Assembly: GCA_017882685.1 (NCBI GenBank)
Contig: JADGPA010000028.1
Span: forward strand, 1 to 43,948
Direction of reading: 5' to 3'
DNA: 43,948 nt
Origin: Propionibacteriaceae bacterium
GTDB lineage: Bacteria; Actinomycetota; Actinomycetes; Propionibacteriales; Propionibacteriaceae
The notes under the pieces are model-generated. The model was not told the DNA's origin, ran no database searches, and saw only the letters and a program-made list of their open reading frames with translations. Below, piece after piece: positions 1 to 6,617 of the stretch. Each line of letters starts with the position of its first letter. The first letter of the stretch is position 1. The translations under genes were made by a program, and so were the position numbers.

Positions 1-85
1 CGGCAAGCGGCTTTTCCAGCAGGGCGTTCACCTGACGGTCGTCGACCTCCGGGTCAACGATCACCACGATTTCGTACTTGCGCAT
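1..85 (-). CDS. rpsF: 30S ribosomal protein S6, N-terminal part (runs off the window)
   Basis: The 28 visible codons begin MRKYEIVVIVDPEVDD, the classic start of bacterial ribosomal protein S6, which binds 16S rRNA together with S18 in the platform of the small subunit. The start ATG (85-83) is preceded by a strong Shine-Dalgarno, the complement of ccacctcctc at 95-104. In most bacteria rpsF leads an operon with ssb, rpsR and rplI; those genes would lie before position 1 and cannot be seen. The stretch 86-202 upstream holds the leader and presumably the promoter. A small CTCT/AGAG hairpin lies next to the Shine-Dalgarno, but I cannot assign a known S6:S18 leader fold to it. Confidence 0.9.
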   Translation of the reverse strand, partial: MRKYEIVVIVDPEVDDRQVNALLEKPLA

Positions 86-202
86 ACGCGAACTCCACCT
101 CCTCTGGTCTAGAGCGGCCATGAGCGGATCCCATGGCAGGAGGGCGTAGCAAACGGCTGCCGCCGATGCAACAGCCAAGGAGCAACCTTACCTGCAGAGG
201 GG

Positions 203-227
203 CCCGGCGGGCGAATCGCCTGCCGGG
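203..227 (-). terminator. Strong hairpin just after the broken Ig-repeat gene
   Basis: An 11-pair stem (203-213 with 217-227, one G-T wobble) closes a three-base AAT loop. It begins 7 bases beyond the stop codon of the degenerate gene on the minus strand. There is no T-run, as is common for actinobacterial I-shaped terminators. It could also insulate rpsF from upstream transcription. Confidence 0.5.
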
Positions 228-234
228 GGCCGGG

Positions 235-609
235 CTACGCCACAACCGGTGTCGTCGACTTCGAGGTCTTCGACGCTGTGTTGTAGGACGCTGGGTTGTA
301 GCCAGCCAGCGACGCCGCGCCACCTTCTTCGTCGACTTCGATGTCGCAGTGGCGGACGGGTAGCCTGCGGCCGTGCCGGAGACCTTCACCTTGATCGTCT
401 TTCCGACGTCGGCGGCAACCGGCTTGCAAGTGCCGGCTGTGGCGCCCTTGATGGTCTTGCCAGAGCGGTACCAGACGCATGTGAGGGTGACCTCGGCCGG
501 CTTCCATCCGGAGACCTTCGCCGTCAGGACCCGGCCCCACCTTCAGCGTGCCGCTGACGGTGGTGGTTTTCGTCGTCGGCTTCCCCGACGGCACCTTGGG
601 ATCGAGTGA
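235..609 (-). pseudogene. Broken 3' end of an Ig-like-repeat surface protein
   Basis: Read on the minus strand in a single frame the region makes no sense, but piecing frames together gives the repeat type found in many actinobacterial secreted proteins. The pieces are KPTTKTTTVSGTLKVG, then (after one extra C near the GGGCC run) VLTAKVSGWKPAEVTLTCVW and VAADVGKTIKVKVSGTAAGY, then after a second frame change AGYNPASYNTASKTSKSTTP and stop TAG at 237-235. Two frame breaks in about 370 bases, and loss of most of one repeat between the last two pieces, mark it as a decayed gene end. The repeats resemble those of the intact secreted protein beginning at 716 on the other strand. The upper boundary is approximate because no N-terminal part can be found. 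Sequencing error could explain one break but hardly the missing repeat. Confidence 0.6.
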
Positions 610-672
610 GGAACCGTCCCCAATACGGCGCGAAGCGGGTTGAGACCCTCGCCGCCCACCGGAGGCCGCCGC

Positions 673-710
673 TAGCCTGCGAGCGGACGGGGGTCCGCCG
701 ATCGAAGGAA
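673..710 (+). promoter_or_regulatory. Possible -10 box, leader hairpin and RBS of the secreted Ig-repeat protein
   Basis: TAGCCT (673-678) fits an actinobacterial -10 box. A GGGG tetraloop hairpin with stem GCGGAC/GTCCGC (83-88 and 93-98 of the 600s, that is 683-688 with 693-698) follows, then GAAGGAA (704-710) as Shine-Dalgarno 5 bases before the ATG at 716. No convincing -35 element was found. Confidence 0.35.
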
Positions 711-715
711 CACGC

Positions 716-2209
716 ATGCGCAGACTGGCCGCCGGCATCGCAGCCGTCGCCACCTTCAGCCTGCTCCTGGCGGGCCCGGCCCCAGCGGCGATCGCCAAGG
801 TGCCGCCGCCACCGAAGGCCCTGGCCGCCGCGACGATCGACGCCCACCTCGGCTACATGCCGCAGTCCACGTGCACGCCGACGGCCAAGCCGGGGGCGAC
901 CGCGGTGCTGAAGCTGCTGATCGCAACGTGGGGCGGCTCGTCGTCCGGGATCTCGCGAGGGTGCAGCGTCGGCGCAACCTCCGAACACAAGGAGGGCAGG
1001 GCACTCGACTGGCGGATGAGCGTCAGGTCGGCCAGCCAGCGCAAGCGCGTCGGCCAGGCAGTGGCGTGGCTCACCGCCAACAACGGCGAGGTGGCCTACC
1101 GGCTGGGTGTGATGTACATCATCTGGAACCAGCACATCTGGTCGCTGTACTACCCGGAGCTCGGCTGGCGGAAGATGGCCGACCGGGGTTCGGTGACGGC
1201 CAACCACAAGAACCACGTGCACATCTCGCTGTCCTGGGACGGCGCGATGAAGCAGACCTCCTGGTGGACCGGGATCCCGGTGACCCAACCGCTGAATTCC
1301 CGCTGCGGGCTGCACGGGGCACGGGCCTGCCTGCCGACCATCGGACGCGGCCACGCGTGGCCGCTGCTGAAGACGGCGGTTCCGGCCACCTTCATGCCGG
1401 CACCGTGGACCGAGCCCGGCCTGGGCGGGAGCCCGCAGGTGGGTCGCACGCTCACCTCCGTCCCCGGAACCTGGGTGCCGGCGGACGCCACCCTCACCTA
1501 CCAGTGGCGGGCCGGGTCGAAGGGCATTCCGGGAGCCGTGGCAGCCACCTACGTCGTGGGCGCGGAGACCCTCGGCAAGGGGATCTCGGTGCGCGTCACC
1601 GCGACGTCGGCCCCCGGCACGACGACGAAGACGACCGACGGCACGACCGCCGTGCTCAAGGCGCGGTTCACCACCGCGCCGAAGCCGAAGCTCGTCGGCA
1701 CGGTGGCCACCGACCAGACCGTCACGGCCGACCCCGGCGCCTGGGCAGCCGTGCCCGACAGCCTGGCGTTCGTCTGGAAACGAAACGGCAAGACCATCGC
1801 CAAAGCGACGGCCGCGACCTACGTGGTCACGCCTGCCGACACCGCCAAGTTGCTGAGTGTGACGGTCACGGCCCGCAAGGCCGGCTACGAGACGAAGACG
1901 GCGACGTCGGGGTCAACGACCGTGGCGAAGGCATCGTTCGCCACGGTCGGCGTCCCCACCGTTACGGGCGACCCGGTGGTCGGCGGCACCCTGACCGTCG
2001 ATCCGGGCACCTGGGCGCCTCCCCCCGGTGGCATGAGCTACCAGTGGTACGCCGGCGCAAGCAAGCTCACGAACGCGACCTCGCCGACCTTGAAGCTGGC
2101 TGCTGCGCAGGCCGGCACGCAGGTGAGCGTGCGCGTGCGTGGCGGCCGGCCGGGCTACCGCACCGCCGAGGTCTCCTCGCAGAAGCTGGTCGTCACGAAC
2201 GCTCCCTGA
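716..2209 (+). CDS. Secreted protein: ARB_07466-type domain plus three Ig-like repeats
   Basis: The 497-residue product starts with a Sec signal peptide (RRLAAG, hydrophobic stretch, cleavage near PAPAAIA, residues 1-27). Residues about 40-195 hold a domain with SEHKEGRALDW, ELGWRKMADRG and NHKNHVHISL, which matches the ARB_07466-like C-terminal domain of mycobacterial and actinobacterial exoproteins. These are M15/VanY-like folds with His and Asp residues arranged as in zinc peptidases. The rest (about 235-497) is three Ig-like repeats, each ending with a VSVRVTA- or VSVTVTA-type strand and a G-Y-x-T turn. I infer a cell-wall-associated hydrolase or adhesin; enzymatic activity is not shown. 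The start has a Shine-Dalgarno GAAGGAA. The gene stands alone and faces the HTH genes that follow. Confidence 0.8.
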   Translation: MRRLAAGIAAVATFSLLLAGPAPAAIAKVPPPPKALAAATIDAHLGYMPQSTCTPTAKPGATAVLKLLIATWGGSSSGISRGCSVGATSEHKEGRALDWRMSVRSASQRKRVGQAVAWLTANNGEVAYRLGVMYIIWNQHIWSLYYPELGWRKMADRGSVTANHKNHVHISLSWDGAMKQTSWWTGIPVTQPLNSRCGLHGARACLPTIGRGHAWPLLKTAVPATFMPAPWTEPGLGGSPQVGRTLTSVPGTWVPADATLTYQWRAGSKGIPGAVAATYVVGAETLGKGISVRVTATSAPGTTTKTTDGTTAVLKARFTTAPKPKLVGTVATDQTVTADPGAWAAVPDSLAFVWKRNGKTIAKATAATYVVTPADTAKLLSVTVTARKAGYETKTATSGSTTVAKASFATVGVPTVTGDPVVGGTLTVDPGTWAPPPGGMSYQWYAGASKLTNATSPTLKLAAAQAGTQVSVRVRGGRPGYRTAEVSSQKLVVTNAP

Positions 2210-2246
2210 CGAGCCCGTGAGGAATTGCGGGGGCGCACACGTTGGG

Positions 2247-2504
2247 TCAGCGGCGCGTGTCGTCGGCACGGGAGTCGTCCCAGATGTTGTCGGGAACCTG
2301 GTCGTCCAGCCCGAGGTGGTTGACGAGCAGAATGTAGTTCGGACGCAGCGCCGGGCTGGGAAAGTGGCGTCCGTCGAGCCAGCCCTGGATGGTTGTTGCC
2401 GGCACCTGCGCGACCCTGGCCACGGCGCGGATGGAGAGATACTGCCGCCGACGCGCGTCGTTCACCAATGCAGCGAATTCTTCACGATTCCTGGGGGCAG
2501 GCAT
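2247..2504 (-). CDS. Small helix-turn-helix protein (XRE-like), copy B
   Basis: The 85-residue protein is essentially one helix-turn-helix domain: LSIRAVARVAQVPATTIQGW reads as helix, turn and recognition helix (residues about 23-42), followed by GRHFPSPALRP and an amphipathic helix LLVNHLGL. It is clearly a paralogue of the next gene upstream (2559-2801); the two share GWLxGRHFPxPALRP and LSIRxxARxA. The pair is probably one transcript, with 54 bases between them. The HTH plus GRxLP-type tail resembles the N-terminal HTH of large actinobacterial STAND-type conflict proteins (from memory), but here it stands free with no effector domain. The target is unknown. The C-terminus is acidic then basic (DDSRADDTRR). 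Confidence 0.75.
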   Translation of the reverse strand: MPAPRNREEFAALVNDARRRQYLSIRAVARVAQVPATTIQGWLDGRHFPSPALRPNYILLVNHLGLDDQVPDNIWDDSRADDTRR

Positions 2505-2558
2505 GACCGCATTCTTGCAGCAGTACGCCCACGTCGATGACCCTTTACGCTAGTTCGG

Positions 2559-2801
2559 TCAGTTGGCCTCATCCAGCCAAAGTGCGGGGTGCAGGTGCTC
2601 GGTGAGCCCGAGGGCTTCGACGAGTAGCAGGAACTTGGGCCGCAACGCCGGAGTGGGGAAATGTCTGCCGGCCAGCCATCCCTGCACCGTTGCAGCGGGC
2701 ACACCGGCGATCCGTGCGGCTGACCGGATCGAAAGATGGCGGTCCAGCCGCGCCTGGTTGATGAACTGGGCCAATTCGGTGCGGGTAGGCCGATATTGCA
2801 C
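2559..2801 (-). CDS. Small helix-turn-helix protein (XRE-like), copy A
   Basis: 80 residues beginning MQYRPTRTELAQFINQARLD, with the HTH in LSIRSAARIAGVPAATVQGW (residues about 23-42) and the shared GRHFPTPALRP tail. It is the upstream partner of the paralogue at 2247-2504 and presumably arose with it by tandem duplication. The start ATG (2801) has AGGGAGC a few bases upstream on the minus strand. The long gene-free stretch that follows (2802-3295) presumably carries its promoter. There is no toxin-like neighbour, so an antitoxin role is not supported; a small transcriptional regulator is the safest reading. Confidence 0.75.
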   Translation of the reverse strand: MQYRPTRTELAQFINQARLDRHLSIRSAARIAGVPAATVQGWLAGRHFPTPALRPKFLLLVEALGLTEHLHPALWLDEAN

Positions 2802-3295
2802 GGGGCTCCCTCGGGGGTGTTAGCCGGGTTGGGGGTGACCTCACCGACGCGGACATGGCAGCAGGCACGACCCAGGGCAAGTTGCGTGCGACCGCTCCGT
2901 CTGATGCGATCACCGCCATGATCGCTACCCCTCATGCGTGCGGTCGGTCCAGCGCCCCCCAGCCCTGGTGTTCGTGCCTGCTGTTCCTAGTGAAGCGTTA
3001 GGCGGCAGTAGAACTCGCGCACGTCCGCAGGGTTCGTACAGACTCGTACACTCCGATATTCACCTTGTTACCCGACCGGGTGCAGTATCCGCCATCAAGA
3101 TTGCGCACCCTGCGTCCGTGTTGTGCAGGAGTTCGCGCGGTCATAACCAACCCAAATCCGGGTGGCTTTGCACGATTAACGCTGTCGATCTCCGCCATCC
3201 GGACCCGTAACCCATCCACTGGAATGTTGTCCGCGCCGCCCATCCCGCCGGAGGCAGGCGCGACGGGGTCGACAGCGGACGGGCACGGGGGCGGG
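2802..3295. other. 494-base stretch without a recognisable gene
   Basis: No reading frame here has the codon bias of the neighbours, and none gives a product I recognise. The stretch 3030-3230 looks less GC-rich than its surroundings. It contains a perfect direct repeat TCGTACA-GAC-TCGTACA (3034-3050), ten bases from start to start, which is the spacing expected for two protein sites on one DNA face, and a GATATT box at 3055-3060. I see no tRNA fold, transposase remnant or terminator. Confidence 0.5.
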
Positions 3296-5080
3296 CTACT
3301 TGCGGCCCTTCCCGGCCCGGGCATACATCTCGTCGACGAGCTGGGCGAAGCGGCGCTCCGCTTCCTTTCGCTTCACCTTCAGGGTTGGGGTGAGCAGCCC
3401 GTTCTCCTGGGTGAACTCCTCCACAAGCAGACGCAGGTCGCGGATCTGCTCGTAGTTGGCCAGCTTCTCGGTGAGCGTGGAGACCCGGCGGCGCAGCTCG
3501 GCGATGATCGCCGGGTGGGACAACAGCTCCTCGCGGTGGGCCCAGGTGATCTGCAACTGCTTGCCGATGTCCTCGAGGTGCGGCAGGGACGGGGCGACCA
3601 GCAGCGTCAGGTACGGCCGGTTGTCGCCCAGCAGCAGGGTGTACTCGAACAGCGGATCGGCGGCCAGAAGACCCTCGATCGATGCCGGGGCGACCTTCTT
3701 GCCGTTGCTGGTGACGATCAGGTCCTTGATGCGGTCGGTGATGACCAGGTAGCCGTCCTCGTCAAGGTGACCCACATCTCCGGTGTGCAACCAGCCGTCG
3801 ACCAGCACCGCCGCGGTCTCCTCCGGCTTGCCCCAGTAGCCCAGCATCACGTTCGGTCCGCGGTAACAGATCTCGCCGCCCTCGGCGATCCGCACCTCAC
3901 CACCGTCTATCACCTGCCCGACGGTGCCGAAGCGGTAGCCGGCCGGCGAGGGGAAGCTGACCAGGGGCGAGGTCTCGGTCAGGCCGTAGCCCTGCAGGAC
4001 CAGCAGGCCACAGGCGAACAGGAAATCCTCGATCTCCTTGCGCAGCGGGGCACCGCCGCAGGCAAGCACCTTCTTGGGCCCACCCATCGCCGCCCGGACG
4101 TTGCTGAGCACGAGCTTGTCGGCCAGCTTGTACTTCACGATCAGGGCCTTGCGGCGCGGGAGGTCGTCACGGACCGCGCTGTGGAACTCGGCGCCCACCT
4201 CGACAGCCCAGGCCATCAGCCGCTGCTTGACCGCGGAGCCGGCCACCTTGTCCTTGGCCGCGATGAAGACCTTCTCGTACAGCCGGGGGACACTGACCAG
4301 CATCGTCGGCTTGGCCCGGATCATCATCTCGGCGACCGTGCGCGGGTCGGGCACGTAGGTGTTCAAGCTGCCGTTGCTCAGCGCGAAGTAGGTCCAGGCC
4401 CGTTCCAGGGCGTGGCTCAGCGGCAGGAAGCACAGCGAGGAGTCCTCCGCCGTGATCGGGAAGTGGCTCCTCAGCACGTCCACCTGATGGGTGAAACCGC
4501 GGTGGGTCAGCATCACGCCCTTTGGCTCGCCCGTGGTGCCGGAGGTGTAGACGATGGTGGCCAGGTCTGCCGAAGAGGCTGCAGCGACCCGGGCATCCAC
4601 CTCGCCCTGGTCGGACGGGGCAGCAGCCAGCTCGTCGGCCAGCGACGTCAGCCCGTCCCCTGGGACCGGTTCGAAGGTGACGACGCTGCTCAGGGCCGGG
4701 AACTCAGCCCTGATCGGGGCCAGCTTCTCCACCTCGGCGGCGCCGCCGACGAAGACCAGCTTGCAGCCGGAGTCGGCAAGGATGTGCCGCGCCTGATCCA
4801 CAGAGCTGGACGGGTACAGCGGCACGGACACGAGGGCGGCGCTGGCGCAGGCGAGGTCGACGAGCGTCCACTCGGGCACGTTCTGGCTGAAGATCGCCAC
4901 CCGGTCGCCGGGCTCGAGGCCGCGGGCGATCAGCTGGGCGGCAAGGCGGCGCACGTCCGCTGCGAGCGAGAAGTAACTGCGGACCAGCCAGGACTCACCG
5001 TCCGGAACTCGTGTAGCCGGGCGCGTGCCGTGTGCCGCGGCGGCCTCGGCGAACATCACCGCCAGATGACCGGCGTCCAT
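3296..5080 (-). CDS. Long-chain fatty acid-CoA ligase (FadD15-like AMP-dependent synthetase)
   Basis: The 594-residue enzyme activates fatty acids with ATP and coenzyme A, through an acyl-adenylate. The phosphate-binding motif TIVYTSGTTGEPKGVML (residues about 173-189), the GYGLTETSP adenine motif, the HTGDVGHLDEDGYLVITDR hinge region and the C-terminal lysine region around ISNGK-like TSNGKKVAP are all present in order. The length fits the bacterial FadD15/FACL subfamily. No signal peptide or membrane helix is seen. It has Shine-Dalgarno AAAGGAGCTC directly before the ATG. It is monocistronic and divergent from the ACT-domain gene; a short palindrome lies between the two. Confidence 0.92.
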   Translation of the reverse strand: MDAGHLAVMFAEAAAAHGTRPATRVPDGESWLVRSYFSLAADVRRLAAQLIARGLEPGDRVAIFSQNVPEWTLVDLACASAALVSVPLYPSSSVDQARHILADSGCKLVFVGGAAEVEKLAPIRAEFPALSSVVTFEPVPGDGLTSLADELAAAPSDQGEVDARVAAASSADLATIVYTSGTTGEPKGVMLTHRGFTHQVDVLRSHFPITAEDSSLCFLPLSHALERAWTYFALSNGSLNTYVPDPRTVAEMMIRAKPTMLVSVPRLYEKVFIAAKDKVAGSAVKQRLMAWAVEVGAEFHSAVRDDLPRRKALIVKYKLADKLVLSNVRAAMGGPKKVLACGGAPLRKEIEDFLFACGLLVLQGYGLTETSPLVSFPSPAGYRFGTVGQVIDGGEVRIAEGGEICYRGPNVMLGYWGKPEETAAVLVDGWLHTGDVGHLDEDGYLVITDRIKDLIVTSNGKKVAPASIEGLLAADPLFEYTLLLGDNRPYLTLLVAPSLPHLEDIGKQLQITWAHREELLSHPAIIAELRRRVSTLTEKLANYEQIRDLRLLVEEFTQENGLLTPTLKVKRKEAERRFAQLVDEMYARAGKGRK

Positions 5081-5113
5081 CGGAGCTCCTTTGCCTCAAG
5101 ACATGCACGCCAA

Positions 5114-5131
5114 ACCTACTCCGGCGTAGGT
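5114..5131. promoter_or_regulatory. Palindrome ACCTAC-N6-GTAGGT between divergent genes
   Basis: ACCTACTCCGGCGTAGGT is a perfect inverted repeat with 6-base arms and a 6-base centre, 33 bases before the acyl-CoA ligase start (minus) and 77 before the ACT gene (plus). Its size and place suit an operator of a dimeric repressor. No regulator can be assigned. Confidence 0.35.
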
Positions 5132-5208
5132 ACCGCGTCGCGGAACGGGTCGCTGCACGTCCGCCCAACTGGTCGATGGCAGACTGGACGTAGCGAAAGG
5201 GGCAAGCA

Positions 5209-5649
5209 ATGAAGGACCAGGGGTTGTTGGACCTGAGCGAGCTCCTGCGCTGCCTGCAACCCGAGGTGCGGCCAGGCAGCTTCGTCATGGTCAGCACCAA
5301 CATTGAGACCGGCCTCCGGGCCCTCGCCAGCGTCGACGAGGACGAGGGCAGATCCCTCGTGCTTGAGCAGCACAAGGCCGACGCCTTCCGGCTGGAGTAC
5401 GCCTCGGTGTTCGCCTGGATCACCCTGACCGTCCATTCCTCGCTGAACGCGGTGGGGCTGACGGCGGCGGTGGCCAACACGCTGGCGTCGGCAGGCATCC
5501 CCTGCAACGTCCTCGCCGGCTACCACCACGACCACCTGCTCGTGCCCATCGGCCGGGTGGACGATGCGATGGCAGCCCTCTCGCGGCTGTCCGCGTCCGT
5601 GCCCGAGGAGGAGGACCGACCCTCCGCCGAGTTGTCACAAGCTCACTGA
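5209..5649 (+). CDS. ACT-domain protein (COG3602/DUF2241 type)
   Basis: A 146-residue protein with the signature of the COG3602 family: an N-terminal piece with LLRCLQPEVRPGSFVMVS, then an ACT-like fold with ITLTVHSSLNAVGLTAAVAN, ASAGIPCNVLAGYHHDHLLV and VDDAMAALSRL. ACT domains bind small ligands such as amino acids. In this family the ligand and role are not established. The start follows GAAAGGGGCA, a reasonable Shine-Dalgarno. The C-terminal 18 residues are acidic and probably disordered. It is followed after 56 bases by the endonuclease IV gene, which has its own promoter-like box. Confidence 0.8.
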   Translation: MKDQGLLDLSELLRCLQPEVRPGSFVMVSTNIETGLRALASVDEDEGRSLVLEQHKADAFRLEYASVFAWITLTVHSSLNAVGLTAAVANTLASAGIPCNVLAGYHHDHLLVPIGRVDDAMAALSRLSASVPEEEDRPSAELSQAH

Positions 5650-5705
5650 GCTACGGCGCACCCGGACGCGACACGTCGTCGGAGGGGCTGCCTAGACTGC
5701 TGGGT

Positions 5706-6506
5706 ATGTTGCTGATGGGTGCCCATGTCGACCAGACCGACCCGATCGCGGAGGCGACGGCGCGGGGAGCAGGGCTCAGCCAGTTCTTCCTCGGCGACCC
5801 GCAGGCGTGGAAGGGTCCGCAAGTGGCCTACCCCGGCGGCGCGGCGGCGCTCAAGGCGGACGCAGAAGCGGCCGGGGTGAAGCTCTACGTGCACGCCCCC
5901 TACGTACTGAACGTCGCGACGACCAACAACCGGATCCGCATCCCCAGCCGCCAGCACCTGCAGAAGCAGCTGACCGCAGCGGCCCAGATCGGGGCGGCCG
6001 GCGTGATCGTCCACGGCGGGCACGTGCTCGCAAGTGACGACCCGGCGACTGGCTTCGACAACTGGCGCAAGGCCATCGACGGGCTCAGCATCGATGTGCC
6101 GCTGCTGATCGAGAACACGGCCGGCGGCGCCAACGCGATGGCCCGCCACATCGACCGGCTCGCCCAGTTGTGGGACGCGATCTCTGCCTCGCCGAACGCC
6201 GACCGGGTGGGCATCTGCCTCGACACCTGCCACGCCCATGCGGGGGGTATGGAACTGCTCGGGCTGGTCGACCGCGTCATGGCCATCACCGGCCGCATCG
6301 ACCTGGTGCACGCCAACGACTCCCGCGACGCCTTCGACTCCGGTGCCGACCGACACACCAACTTCGGCCAGGGCAACTGCGACCCCGCGGGGGTCGCCGA
6401 GGTTGTCTCCACCGCCGGAGCCCCAGTGGTCGTCGAGACCCCCGGCGGCGTCGAGGGCCAGACCGCCGACCTGGAGTGGATCGCCTCGGTGGCTGACGCT
6501 GGCTGA
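5706..6506 (+). CDS. nfo: Deoxyribonuclease IV (AP endonuclease)
   Basis: The 266-residue protein is a xylose-isomerase-like TIM barrel of the endonuclease IV family, which nicks DNA 5' of abasic sites in base excision repair. Metal-binding motifs appear in order: VHAPYVLN (about residue 63), VIVHGGHV (about 101), the ENTAGG glutamate (about 138), GICLDTCHAHAGG (about 168-180), LVHANDSRDAFDSGADRHTN (about 200-220) and the final VVETPGG glutamate. A TAGACT box (5693-5698) lies 7 bases before the ATG and there is no nearby Shine-Dalgarno, so the transcript is probably leaderless. A second in-frame ATG at 5715 (MGAHV) is a possible alternative start that would match many homologues. Confidence 0.9.
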   Translation: MLLMGAHVDQTDPIAEATARGAGLSQFFLGDPQAWKGPQVAYPGGAAALKADAEAAGVKLYVHAPYVLNVATTNNRIRIPSRQHLQKQLTAAAQIGAAGVIVHGGHVLASDDPATGFDNWRKAIDGLSIDVPLLIENTAGGANAMARHIDRLAQLWDAISASPNADRVGICLDTCHAHAGGMELLGLVDRVMAITGRIDLVHANDSRDAFDSGADRHTNFGQGNCDPAGVAEVVSTAGAPVVVETPGGVEGQTADLEWIASVADAG

Positions 6507-6617
6507 GCTCTGGTCGTCAAGCTCAGGGATCGTCCGGATTCATACCCGTTACGGATGCATGGATCCAACTTGGCGACCGGGTCCGGCCAACCCGGCGCAC
6601 GGCGATAGCCTGACTGC

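Noticed and set aside
86-202. S6:S18 ribosomal leader RNA
   Set aside because: A hairpin next to the RBS exists, but I could not fit the expected stem with a CCG bulge, so the element is not called.
2998-3324. Small minus-strand protein gene of 108 codons in the gap before the acyl-CoA ligase
   Set aside because: It overlaps the 3' end of the ligase gene on the same strand, has poor codon bias and no recognisable domain or RBS.
3065-5212. Long plus-strand open frame (715 codons) opposite the acyl-CoA ligase
   Set aside because: It is the antisense shadow of a strongly conserved gene; the translation is rich in Gln, His and Arg with no domain, typical of the complementary frame in GC-rich DNA.
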